A DNA stretch of 25,775 bases from UBA10001 sp964349095. Lineage in GTDB: Bacteria > Patescibacteriota > Patescibacteriia > Veblenbacterales > UBA10138. Under the pieces are notes generated by a model, which saw only the letters and a list, made by a program, of their open reading frames with translations, was not told the origin of the DNA and did not search any database. Where the stretch lies: assembly GCA_964349095.1 (NCBI GenBank), contig CAYGFD010000006.1, positions 1 through 25,775 on the forward strand, given 5' to 3'. The translations under genes and the position numbers were made by a program. Of this stretch, positions 14,801-22,209 are shown one piece after another. Position 1 is the stretch's first letter. Each line of letters starts with the position of its first letter.

Positions 14801-15190
14801 ATGATAACAGATCCAATTAGCGACATGCTAACAAGAATTAGAAACGGTCTGGCTGTGGGTAAAACCGACATCTCCCTTCCGTATTCAAATTTTAAACAAC
14901 GTTTAGCAACCATATTAACCAAAGAGGGCTATCTGGCCGGAGTGGAAGAAGTTACCTCACCTTATAGAAATTTAGTAATCAAACTAAAGTATGTTAAAGG
15001 TGTGCCTGCTATCCGCCATGTGCAAAGAGTGTCTAAACCTGGTAGCCGTTTTTATGCCAGCAAAGAAGACATCCCGCGCGTGTTGTCTGGTTTAGGTATT
15101 TCCGTAGTTTCAACTTCCCAAGGACTCATGACTAATAAAGAAGCCAAGCAGAAAAACTTGGGTGGCGAAATAGTGTGTGAGGTATATTAA
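14801..15190 (+). CDS. rpsH: 30S ribosomal protein S8 (uS8)
   Basis: A 129-residue S8 that binds the central domain of 16S rRNA. It opens ITDPISDMLTRIRNGL, and the C-terminal domain reads VQRVSKPGSRFYASKEDIP, GLGISVVSTSQGLMT and GGEIVCEVY. In E. coli S8 represses the spc operon; no comparable leader was identified here. A 10-base AT-rich gap precedes it. Confidence 0.97.
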   Translation: MITDPISDMLTRIRNGLAVGKTDISLPYSNFKQRLATILTKEGYLAGVEEVTSPYRNLVIKLKYVKGVPAIRHVQRVSKPGSRFYASKEDIPRVLSGLGISVVSTSQGLMTNKEAKQKNLGGEIVCEVY

Positions 15191-15199
15191 TTTAAATTT

Positions 15200-15748
15200 A
15201 TGTCACGATTAGGTAAATTACCAATAATTATTCCAGCCGGTGTTACGGTTACTATTACTGAACAAGATGTTAAGGTTAAGGGTCCTAAAGGCGAGATGAC
15301 CCAAGTAGTTCCGAAGCAGGTAATATTGACTCAAAAAGACAATGAAATAATTGTCTCAATTGATGATGTGGAAAATAAATTTAAAAAAGCTTTATGGGGA
15401 CTTACTCGTCAGTTGGTTAACAATGCCGTACTTGGTGTAACACAGGGATTTAAGAAACAAATGGAAATTAATGGTGTTGGTTTTCGGGCGCAAGTAGAAG
15501 GCAAAGACTTACTCTTAAATATTGGTTTTTCTCATCCAGTTAAATTTATAGTTCCAGCTGGTATTGCTGTAAAAGTGGAGAAGAATTTAATCACAGTAGA
15601 AGGTATTGATAAGCAGATGGTTGGGGAGGTTTCAGCCAATATTCGTGGCTTGAAGTTACCCGAACCTTATAAAGGAAAAGGTATTAAATATATCGATGAA
15701 GTAATTAGACGTAAAGCCGGAAAACTAGCTAAGACTACCGGTTCTTAA
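15200..15748 (+). CDS. rplF: 50S ribosomal protein L6 (uL6)
   Basis: A 182-residue L6 with the duplicated alpha/beta domain, near the sarcin-ricin loop. Diagnostic blocks are MSRLGKLPIIIPAGV, KGPKGEM, WGLTRQLVNNAVLGVTQGF, and the C-terminal PEPYKGKGIKYIDEVIRRKAGK. Length is typical (about 178). Confidence 0.97.
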   Translation: MSRLGKLPIIIPAGVTVTITEQDVKVKGPKGEMTQVVPKQVILTQKDNEIIVSIDDVENKFKKALWGLTRQLVNNAVLGVTQGFKKQMEINGVGFRAQVEGKDLLLNIGFSHPVKFIVPAGIAVKVEKNLITVEGIDKQMVGEVSANIRGLKLPEPYKGKGIKYIDEVIRRKAGKLAKTTGS

Positions 15749-15759
15749 AGATAAATTTT

Positions 15760-16113
15760 ATGTTAGACTTTAAACAAAGAAGAATAAAACGTCACATTCG
15801 TGTACAAGCCAAGGTTCGCGGTACAGCCGCTCGTCCGAGGCTAGTAGTTTCACGCAGTTTGAAGTATTTGAATTGTCAATTTATTGATGACAGTATTCAC
15901 AAAACTTTATTAGCTCTGTACGAAAGAAACGTTGATTTTAAAAAGACTAAAGCAACCCCAGTAGAGCGTGCTAAGATTTTAGGGGAGAAAGTAGCCGCCT
16001 CTGCCAAAGAAGCTGGTATTACAAAAGCGGTATTTGATCGTTCAGGAGTTAAATATCATGGCCGAATTAAGGCCCTAGCCGAAGCCGCTCGAGCAGCCGG
16101 TCTAGAATTTTAA
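15760..16113 (+). CDS. rplR: 50S ribosomal protein L18 (uL18)
   Basis: A 117-residue L18 that carries 5S rRNA into the large subunit. Diagnostic segments: RRIKRHIRVQAKVRGTAARPRL, VSRSLKYLNCQFID, and the ending FDRSGVKYHGRIKALAEAARAAGLEF. Length is typical. Confidence 0.97.
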   Translation: MLDFKQRRIKRHIRVQAKVRGTAARPRLVVSRSLKYLNCQFIDDSIHKTLLALYERNVDFKKTKATPVERAKILGEKVAASAKEAGITKAVFDRSGVKYHGRIKALAEAARAAGLEF

Positions 16114-16122
16114 TTTATATAT

Positions 16123-16599
16123 ATGAGAAAAGACAACAACAATCGAAGGTTCCGATCGGACGAGAGATCTGAATGGGATCAAAAAGTAGTAGAAATCAGC
16201 CGTGTTACCCGTGTTATGGCTGGTGGAAAAAGAATGCGTTTCCGCGCCTTGGTTGTTATTGGTGATAACAAGAGCCGAGTAGGTTTCGGAATTGGTAAAG
16301 GAGCTGATGTTTCGATGGCAGTACAAAAAGCCACTAATCGCGCTCATAAAAGTATTATTACAATTCCCATTTATAAAACTACCGTACCACACGAAGTACG
16401 AGCAAAGTATGGTAGTGCACAGGTAATGTTAAAGCCAGCTCCTGTCGGTACCGGTGTAATCGCTGGTGGTCCAGTACGTGTGGTGTTAGGTGTTTCTGGA
16501 GTGGCCAATGTGGTAGCTAAAATGTTGGGTTCAGCAAATAAATTAAATAACGTTAAAGCCGTTTTTAAAGCTCTAAGTAACTTTAAGGTAAAGATTTAA
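16123..16599 (+). CDS. rpsE: 30S ribosomal protein S5 (uS5)
   Basis: A 158-residue S5, important for decoding fidelity. The double-stranded RNA binding-like domain reads VTRVMAGGKRMRFRALVVIGD and GFGIGKGADVSMAVQKA; the C-terminal domain contains APVGTGVIAGGPVRVVLGVSGV. It is followed by L15 after one base, so the rpmD (L30) gene that usually lies here is missing. Confidence 0.97.
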   Translation: MRKDNNNRRFRSDERSEWDQKVVEISRVTRVMAGGKRMRFRALVVIGDNKSRVGFGIGKGADVSMAVQKATNRAHKSIITIPIYKTTVPHEVRAKYGSAQVMLKPAPVGTGVIAGGPVRVVLGVSGVANVVAKMLGSANKLNNVKAVFKALSNFKVKI

Positions 16600-16600
16600 T

Positions 16601-17068
16601 ATGGCAGTTTTTATTCACAATTTAAAAGCAGCCGCTGGTTCAAGAAAGACTCGTAAACGACTGGGTCGCGGTAATGCATCAGGTCATGGCACTTATTCAA
16701 CCAGAGGACTTAAAGGTCAACGCGCAAGAACTGGTGGAAGAAAAGGTTTGGTTCAATTTGGCGTGAAGCACTTTGTTGTCCGTGTGCCTAAACAGCGCGG
16801 CTTTAAGCGTATTCCTGCTATTGATCAATCGATCGATGTTACTTTACTCAACAAGTTGCCAGAGGGTTCAGTGGTTGATGCAGCTTTGTTAATTAAGCAA
16901 AAAATCGCTTTTAGTGAAAAGGTTAAGATAATTGGTAATGGTAAGTTAAGCAAGAAGCTAACGGTAAAAATTATCGCTTTGTCTAAAGGTGCTAGAAAGT
17001 CTATTATAGATGCAGGCGGTACAGTTGTTGAACAGCCAGTAGTAGAGTCGGCTGATAATAAAGAATAA
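16601..17068 (+). CDS. rplO: 50S ribosomal protein L15 (uL15)
   Basis: A 155-residue L15, a late-assembly protein of the large subunit. The Gly/Arg-rich N-terminal arm (GSRKTRKRLGRGNASGHG, then GLKGQRARTGGRKG) and the globular part (GFKRIPAIDQSIDV, ending in VKIIALSKGARKSIIDAGG) are canonical. It directly follows rpsE (TAA-T-ATG) and precedes secY by four bases. Confidence 0.96.
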   Translation: MAVFIHNLKAAAGSRKTRKRLGRGNASGHGTYSTRGLKGQRARTGGRKGLVQFGVKHFVVRVPKQRGFKRIPAIDQSIDVTLLNKLPEGSVVDAALLIKQKIAFSEKVKIIGNGKLSKKLTVKIIALSKGARKSIIDAGGTVVEQPVVESADNKE

Positions 17069-17072
17069 ATTT

Positions 17073-18359
17073 ATGTTTGAAAAGTTGGTGCAAATTTGGA
17101 AAACGCCTGATCTGCGCAAAAATATATTGTTTGTGCTGGCGATGCTGGGTATTTTTCGCTTAGCGGCCCACATACCGATTCCAGGAGTTGATGCTACCCA
17201 ACTTAAGAGTTTTTTTGCTTCTAACCAAATATTAGGATTATTAAACATTCTTTCCGGCGGTGGTTTGGAGAATTTTTCAATTGTCATGTTGGGGGTAGCT
17301 CCTTACATTACGGCTTCAATTATTATGCAGTTACTGACCATGATAGTTCCTAAGTTAGAAGAATTATCAAAAGAGGGTGAGTATGGACAACAAAAAATAA
17401 ACCAATACACTCGTTGGTTAACTGTGCCGTTGGCGGTGTTGCAGTCATACAGCTTTATTCAGTTACTTAGAAGTAACGCTCAGTTAAAGTTTTTAGCACA
17501 CGTTGATACTTGGCAGATGATCACGGCGATTATTACTGTTACCGCGGGAACTATGTTCTTAATGTGGATTGGAGAGTTAATTTCAGAGAGAAAGATAGGT
17601 AATGGCATAAGTTTATTGATTTTTGCTGGTATAGTTGCTGCAATTCCACAAACGATTCAAAGAACTTTTATTAGTGGTTTTTACGACTCATCTCAAATAG
17701 TAACTTTTGTATTATTTGTGGTTGTGTCTATTATTGCCACTGCTGCAGTTGTTATAGTAACAGAGGCGCAAAGGAATATACCGATTACGTACGCTCGCAT
17801 GGTACGAGGCAATAAATCACTTGGTGGTGCCAGCACTTTCCTGCCTTTACGACTACTTCAAGCTGGTGTCATACCAATAATTTTTGCTATTTCTTTAATT
17901 GCTTTTCCGCCTATGATTGCACAGTTTTTCTTAAGATCACAAGCGGTTTGGATGCAGAACGTGGCTCAGTTTACCATTGATTTATTTCAAAATAATTCTT
18001 TATTCTACGGAGCATTTTATTTTATTTTAGTATTTGCTTTCACTTATTTTTATACAGCGGTTATTTTCCATCCGGCAAAAATTTCAGAAAATTTACAAAA
18101 ACAAGGGGCGTTTATTCCTGGTATTAGACCAGGTAATCATACCTCGGAGTATCTTGGATCCACTATGAACAAAATAGTTTTGGCTGGCGCACTGTTTTTG
18201 GCCATCATTGCTATACTGCCTTTGTTGCTTCAGTTATTAACCAAATCACAGAGTATGGTGATTGGCGGCACATCACTACTTATCGTAGTGTCAGTGGTTA
18301 TTGAAACCGTGAACCAGATAAATGCGCAGATGGTAATGCGTGATTACGACGAGTTATAA
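17073..18359 (+). CDS. secY: Protein translocase subunit SecY
   Basis: A 428-residue protein with ten hydrophobic helices, the channel of the Sec translocon. Family signatures: helix 2 with GVAPYITASIIMQLL, the cytoplasmic GEYGQQKINQYTRW, the GNGISLLIFAGI helix, the loop PITYARMVRGN, and the C-terminal SLLIVVSVVIETVNQINAQ followed by MVMRDYDEL. It closes the ribosomal-protein run; an intrinsic terminator follows the stop. Confidence 0.97.
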   Translation: MFEKLVQIWKTPDLRKNILFVLAMLGIFRLAAHIPIPGVDATQLKSFFASNQILGLLNILSGGGLENFSIVMLGVAPYITASIIMQLLTMIVPKLEELSKEGEYGQQKINQYTRWLTVPLAVLQSYSFIQLLRSNAQLKFLAHVDTWQMITAIITVTAGTMFLMWIGELISERKIGNGISLLIFAGIVAAIPQTIQRTFISGFYDSSQIVTFVLFVVVSIIATAAVVIVTEAQRNIPITYARMVRGNKSLGGASTFLPLRLLQAGVIPIIFAISLIAFPPMIAQFFLRSQAVWMQNVAQFTIDLFQNNSLFYGAFYFILVFAFTYFYTAVIFHPAKISENLQKQGAFIPGIRPGNHTSEYLGSTMNKIVLAGALFLAIIAILPLLLQLLTKSQSMVIGGTSLLIVVSVVIETVNQINAQMVMRDYDEL

Positions 18360-18386
18360 AAATCAATTCAGTACGGTTTACCAATG

Positions 18387-18411
18387 CCGTCGTTGGACGG
18401 TTTCTTTGTTT
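18387..18411 (+). terminator. Intrinsic terminator after secY
   Basis: CCGTC (18387-18391), loop GTTG, GACGG (18396-18400), then TTTCTTTGTTT. It follows the secY stop by 27 bases. An upstream ACGG at 18373-18376 could compete for the first arm, forming a weak alternative hairpin. Confidence 0.65.
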
Positions 18412-18437
18412 TCAATAAGTTAAAATTAAGATACAAT
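18409..18437 (+). promoter_or_regulatory. Predicted promoter of the adk operon
   Basis: TTTTCA (18409-18414) and TACAAT (18432-18437), 17-base spacer. The -35 box overlaps the end of the secY terminator T-tract. Eight bases separate the -10 box from the adk ATG, so the transcript should start at or next to the start codon. Confidence 0.55.
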
Positions 18438-18445
18438 AAAGTCGT

Positions 18446-19078
18446 ATGAATATAGTGAACAAACAATTTGTTCTACTTGGCCCGCCGGGCTCAGGTAAAG
18501 GAACGCAGGCCAAGGTTTTAGCCGCCGAGTTAAACGTGCCTCATATTTCTACTGGGGACATCTTTCGTGACCACATTTCCAAGGGGACTGAATTGGGTCG
18601 GCAAGCGGACGATGTTTTAAAAAGCGGCAAATTAATGCCCGACTCAATTACCAACTCTTTGATTAATGATCGCCTACAAAATGATGATTGTGGTCATGGT
18701 TTTATTTTGGATGGTTATCCGAGAAATATAGTACAGGCGGAATTTTTATTTAAAATTTTTCCAGATGTCACTGCTATATACATATATTTGTCTGACGATG
18801 AGGTTGTAAAAAGAATCTCTGGCCGAAGGATTTCAAAAAGCACGGGAGCTATTTATCATTTAGAATTTAATCCACCGCCGGCATCATTATCAGCTACTGA
18901 CTTAGTTCAACGTCCTGATGAAAAGCCTGACGTAGTTCGGGAACGTTTATTAATATATCATAATGAGATTAAATCACTTTTGGATTTTTACAAAAATAAG
19001 AATTTAATGATTGAAATTAATGGGTCACCTTCTATAACTGAAGTGACAGCAAATATTATTAAAACTATAAATCAATGA
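18446..19078 (+). CDS. adk: Adenylate kinase
   Basis: A 210-residue enzyme converting ATP + AMP to 2 ADP. The P-loop is GPPGSGKGTQ (12-21), the AMP-site contains STGD and LDGYPRN, and a full-length LID starts with GRRISKSTGAIYHLEFNPP, lacking the cysteines of zinc-type LIDs. No Shine-Dalgarno site is possible given the predicted start of transcription. It ends in TGA and overlaps map by ATGA. Order secY-adk-map is as in Bacillus. Confidence 0.95.
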   Translation: MNIVNKQFVLLGPPGSGKGTQAKVLAAELNVPHISTGDIFRDHISKGTELGRQADDVLKSGKLMPDSITNSLINDRLQNDDCGHGFILDGYPRNIVQAEFLFKIFPDVTAIYIYLSDDEVVKRISGRRISKSTGAIYHLEFNPPPASLSATDLVQRPDEKPDVVRERLLIYHNEIKSLLDFYKNKNLMIEINGSPSITEVTANIIKTINQ

Positions 19079-19836
19079 GCCTAATAAAAACTGCAGAGGA
19101 AATAGAAATAATGCGTGAGGGGGGTAGGATACTTGCTAAAGTTTTGGCTCAGGTTAGCCAAGAAGCAAAGGCAGGTGTCTCAACTTTACATTTGGACATG
19201 TTGGCCAGGCAGGGTTTAAAAGCCTTAGGTGCCAGCCCATCATTTTTAAATTATCGAACTGGTAATGCGGTTTTTCCCGCAAGTCTATGTACTTCAGTGG
19301 ACAATGCTTTGGTTCATGGTGTTCCTTCGCCAACTTTTATTTTGGAACCAGGACAGATTATTGGTTTAGATTTGGGAGCCTGGTATAAAGGTTTATGTAC
19401 AGATATGGCAGTTACCGTGGCGGTTGGTAAAATACCAAAGCCCACGCAAAAATTAATTGACGTAACAAAAAAATCTTTAGTCCTTGCCTTAAAAAAAGTT
19501 CATGCCGGCGCGCGTATTGGTGATATTGGCGAAGCAGTGCAGACCTATGTTGAAAAAGAGGGCTTTTCTGTCGTGAGAGATTTAGTTGGTCATGGGGTTG
19601 GGCATGCCGTTCACGAAGATCCACGGATACCGAATTTTGGTAAAAAAGGAACGGGCCCACTTTTGCAAGAAGGTATGACTATAGCGATTGAGCCAATGGT
19701 CAATGCCGGCCGCCCGGAAGTGAAAGTTATGTCGGATGGTTGGACAATCGTAACGGCCGACGATTCATTGGCCGCCCATTTTGAACATACGGTTTTGGTG
19801 ACTAAACATGGTTGTGAAATATTGACGACTGTTTAG
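19075..19836 (+). CDS. map: Methionine aminopeptidase, type I
   Basis: A 253-residue enzyme that removes the initiator methionine from nascent proteins. The dinuclear metal ligands are all present: D99, D110, H173, E206 and E237, plus H81 in the substrate pocket (NALVHGVPS). GHGVGHAVHEDP and HFEHTVLVT are canonical. Type I length without a zinc-finger extension. It overlaps adk by four bases (ATGA), so translation is likely coupled. Confidence 0.96.
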   Translation: MSLIKTAEEIEIMREGGRILAKVLAQVSQEAKAGVSTLHLDMLARQGLKALGASPSFLNYRTGNAVFPASLCTSVDNALVHGVPSPTFILEPGQIIGLDLGAWYKGLCTDMAVTVAVGKIPKPTQKLIDVTKKSLVLALKKVHAGARIGDIGEAVQTYVEKEGFSVVRDLVGHGVGHAVHEDPRIPNFGKKGTGPLLQEGMTIAIEPMVNAGRPEVKVMSDGWTIVTADDSLAAHFEHTVLVTKHGCEILTTV

Positions 19837-19838
19837 TT

Positions 19839-20234
19839 ATGAAAATATTAGCACTTGATATTGGCGATAAGAGGACAGGGCTCGCTATTGGTGTTAGTGA
19901 GGCAAAACTAGCTTTGCCATTTGGTCTTGTCGAAGAAAGTGATTTTGCTATCTGGAGTCAACAAATTAAAAAAATTGTAAACGATGAAGGTGTTGAGCTT
20001 ATTGTTATTGGTGACCCTAAAACAATGTCTGGCGGTTCATCATCTCAAACGGTAAAAAGTCAGGAATGGGGGAATGGTTTGAAAGATATTGTATCAGTGC
20101 GCATTGAGTTTTTTGATGAACGTCTTACAAGTAAACAGGCAGATACAGTTTTAGATAAAGGTACTCGCAGCCGTGACGAAATCGCTGCTATGTATTTATT
20201 GCAGGATTATTTAAATTCAAAAAATTTGGCCTAG
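19839..20234 (+). CDS. ruvX: RuvX/YqgF family RNase H-fold nuclease
   Basis: A 131-residue protein with the YqgF fold: ALDIGDKRTGLAIG at residues 4-17 with catalytic-type D7, the segment LIVIGDPKTMSGG at about 54-66, and FFDERLTSKQAD followed by RDEIAAMYLLQDYL with C-terminal acidic residues. Family members resolve Holliday junctions or process pre-16S rRNA 5' ends; the second role would suit a translation-rich neighbourhood. Length is slightly below the usual 135-150. It starts two bases after map. Confidence 0.85.
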   Translation: MKILALDIGDKRTGLAIGVSEAKLALPFGLVEESDFAIWSQQIKKIVNDEGVELIVIGDPKTMSGGSSSQTVKSQEWGNGLKDIVSVRIEFFDERLTSKQADTVLDKGTRSRDEIAAMYLLQDYLNSKNLA

Positions 20235-20235
20235 T

Positions 20236-21345
20236 ATGGGTTTTTTAATATATTTAATTTTTGGTTGTTTGTTAAGCTGGGGCCTGACTAAACTGGTGAT
20301 TGCTTGGGCTAAATCTAAAAATTTACTGGACTTACCGAATGAAAGGAAGTGGCATAAAACACCTATTCCATTGGGTGGTGGCATAGCCATTTGGCTGGCT
20401 TTTAGTATAGTCATATTAATTACCCTAGTGTTTTATCCCCAACATTTATTGGGTAGGGATTTATCATTTTTAAAAATTGGGGCAATAAGTTTGGCTTCCT
20501 TAGTAATTATTGTGGGTGGGTACTTAGACGATAAATATAATCTAAGCCCATTGAAACAATTTATAGCACCGACGATAGCCGCGCTCATCATAGTCGTAGC
20601 CGGTATTGGTGTTAGCTATGTTAGTAATCCGTTCGGTGGGTTACTTTTTTTGGATAGTTTGAAATTTGGCGCATATAATTTAGGAAATCAAACCATTACT
20701 CTAGGCGTGTGGGGGAGTATATTCACTTTTCTTTGGTTAATGGGCATGATGTACACAACCAAACTTCTTGATGGCCTAGATGGATTAGCTTCTGGCATTG
20801 GGGTAATCGGAGCATTGATAATTTTTGGTCTAACAATGATTGAGCAGTGGTTTCAACCCAGTATCGGCTTGGTGGCAATTATTTTTTCTGGTTGCGCTTT
20901 GGGTTTTTTGATTCACAACTTTCATCCCGCTAAAGTATTTTTAGGTGAGGGTGGCAGTTTATACATCGGTTTTATGTTAGGTGTGCTCGCGATAGTTAGT
21001 GGTGGCAAAATTGCCACGGCTCTACTAGTTATGGGTATACCAATTCTTGATGTGGTTTGGGTTATTATCAGACGATTGTGGGTAGACAAAACCGGTGTGG
21101 CAACCGCTGATCGTAGACACTTACATCATCGTCTGCTTGATGTTGGTTTTTCGCACCGACAAGCGGTAGTATTTTTATATTTTTTAACTGGTTGTTTTGG
21201 TGTGGCGTCATTATTTTTACATACCCAAGGTAAGTTAATGGCTTTGTCCATATTAATTTTAGTTATGTTAATATTAGCGACTTCGTTAGTAGTTGCTTAT
21301 AAAAGAAAAATAAAAAAGACCGGTGTTGGAAACCCGGTCTCATAA
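20236..21345 (+). CDS. MraY/WecA/TagO-family polyprenyl-phosphate sugar-1-phosphate transferase
   Basis: A 369-residue protein with about ten or eleven membrane helices. It transfers an N-acetylhexosamine-1-phosphate from UDP to undecaprenyl phosphate, the first step of a cell-wall or surface glycan. Motifs: ERKWHKTPIPLGGGIA (36-51), DDK (98-100), KLLDGLDGLASG (176-187), FLGEGGSLYIGF (235-246) and HLHHRLLDVGFSHRQA (295-310). The HHRL motif favours the WecA/TagO group (GlcNAc-type) over MraY. Odd points: the usual N-x-x-N before DGxDGL is replaced by TK-L, and FLGDSGS is FLGEGGS, i.e. Glu at a normally Asp position. It starts one base after ruvX; its 3' end carries a minus-strand terminator. 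Confidence 0.85.
   Translation: MGFLIYLIFGCLLSWGLTKLVIAWAKSKNLLDLPNERKWHKTPIPLGGGIAIWLAFSIVILITLVFYPQHLLGRDLSFLKIGAISLASLVIIVGGYLDDKYNLSPLKQFIAPTIAALIIVVAGIGVSYVSNPFGGLLFLDSLKFGAYNLGNQTITLGVWGSIFTFLWLMGMMYTTKLLDGLDGLASGIGVIGALIIFGLTMIEQWFQPSIGLVAIIFSGCALGFLIHNFHPAKVFLGEGGSLYIGFMLGVLAIVSGGKIATALLVMGIPILDVVWVIIRRLWVDKTGVATADRRHLHHRLLDVGFSHRQAVVFLYFLTGCFGVASLFLHTQGKLMALSILILVMLILATSLVVAYKRKIKKTGVGNPVS
21303..21340 (-). terminator. Terminator of the minus-strand small gene, within the transferase 3' end
   Basis: AGACCGG (21317-21323) and CCGGTCT (21334-21340), loop of 10 bases. On the minus strand the stem is followed by TTTTTATTTTTCTTTT-type sequence. It overlaps the last codons of the convergent transferase gene. 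Confidence 0.65.
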
Positions 21346-21367
21346 ACACGAACAGGTCGTTCGCCGA

Positions 21368-21589
21368 TTATGCGGCGTTGCCTTGACGGAAAGAGTTTTC
21401 CGACAGCTGCTTGAGGCCGAGGTCCACGGCCAGGTTGATTTCATCGTCGTTGGCGCCGATTCTCTCCACTTCAATGCGTACTCCTTCGATTACGCCCTCT
21501 GACGATCCTTTAGCGATAACTTCGGCTAAATGTTCCAGCATGCCGTCCTTGGTCATGTCGAGGGGTGGGGTGTAAGTCACGGTAGGCAT
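21368..21589 (-). CDS. Unrecognised small protein with atypical GC-rich composition
   Basis: A 73-residue minus-strand gene read from ATG at 21589 (an in-frame TTG at 21601 would add four residues). The protein, starting MPTVTYTPPLDMTKDGM, is soluble-looking, acidic, with a helix-prone HLAEVIAKGSSEG, a strand-like VIEGVRIEVERIGANDDEINLAVDLG and a polar Gln/Asn-rich tail. I do not recognise the family. A real gene is supported by its strong terminator, by no overlap with other genes, and by coherent codons. About 55% G+C by hand count is far above the neighbouring genes (about 33-40%). It lies between the glycosyl transferase (convergent) and the DUF192 gene (divergent). Confidence 0.65.
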   Translation of the reverse strand: MPTVTYTPPLDMTKDGMLEHLAEVIAKGSSEGVIEGVRIEVERIGANDDEINLAVDLGLKQLSENSFRQGNAA

Positions 21590-21636
21590 TTCGCATTTCA
21601 AGATAGTTGATTTTCAGTTAATTAAGAACAATTTCG

Positions 21637-21665
21637 TTTAGATTTAAAGTTGATAATAGTATAAA
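21637..21665 (+). promoter_or_regulatory. Candidate promoter of the DUF192 gene
   Basis: TTTAGA (21637-21642) and TATAAA (21660-21665), 17-base spacer, nine bases before the ATG. The -35 box is weak. It would give an almost leaderless mRNA. Confidence 0.35.
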
Positions 21666-21674
21666 ATAAGTAAT

Positions 21675-22157
21675 ATGTCAAGAGGAGTTTATCTGTTTAT
21701 AACGATTTCCGCGGGCCTAATAACCAGTTTTGTTTTAGTTTTAGTTTGGTTGTGGCCAGTTAATAATAATCCAGCGATTATTTCCACTAGTAATTTAAAA
21801 CAATTATCAATTGGTAATGCTAGTTTATTAGTCGAAGTAGCAGACGAGCCGGTGGAGATGTTTAGAGGGCTATCAGATCGGGCAAGTATGCCACAAAACC
21901 AGGGCATGATGTTTGTGTTTGAAAAGTCTGATCAGCATAGATTCTGGATGAAGGGTATGCTGTTCCCGCTGGATTTTATTTGGATTGAAGACGGTAAGGT
22001 GGTTGAACTTAGTAACAATATTCTTCCTCCGAGCCGAAGTAATGGCGAGGTGATAAATGTCTACCCGAAGGTTTTTGTTGATCGCGTGATCGAGGTAAAT
22101 GCTGGCTGGACTAAAGCTAATCATGTTAAAATTGGGGATATAGTGCCTTACCCTTGA
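21675..22157 (+). CDS. DUF192 protein with N-terminal membrane anchor
   Basis: A 160-residue protein: one hydrophobic helix at about residues 5-27 (signal anchor), then a DUF192 domain at about 50-155. The signature is E-x-x-x-G-L-S-D-R (near 67-74), GMMFVFEKSDQHRFWMKGM-type sequence, PLDFIWIEDGKVVE, and GWTKANHVKIGDIV at the end. DUF192 has no established function and is thought to be an extracytoplasmic small domain. It ends in TGA; that stop is part of the -35 box of the rplU promoter. Confidence 0.88.
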   Translation: MSRGVYLFITISAGLITSFVLVLVWLWPVNNNPAIISTSNLKQLSIGNASLLVEVADEPVEMFRGLSDRASMPQNQGMMFVFEKSDQHRFWMKGMLFPLDFIWIEDGKVVELSNNILPPSRSNGEVINVYPKVFVDRVIEVNAGWTKANHVKIGDIVPYP

Positions 22158-22182
22158 CATAATGGGTATTATAATGTATTAT
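22154..22182 (+). promoter_or_regulatory. Strong predicted promoter of rplU
   Basis: A perfect TTGACA (22154-22159), 17-base spacer, TATTAT (22177-22182). The -35 box contains the TGA stop of the DUF192 gene. A consensus TATAAT also lies at 22170-22175 but is only ten bases from the -35 box. Leader of rplU about 20 bases. Confidence 0.7.
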
Positions 22183-22209
22183 TAATTCACGAAATATTAA
22201 TGTTTTATT

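Noticed and set aside
22155..22160. UGA recoding as glycine, as in Gracilibacteria/Absconditabacteria
   Set aside because: adk and the DUF192 gene end naturally in TGA at the expected family length, and no internal TGA was needed in any gene.
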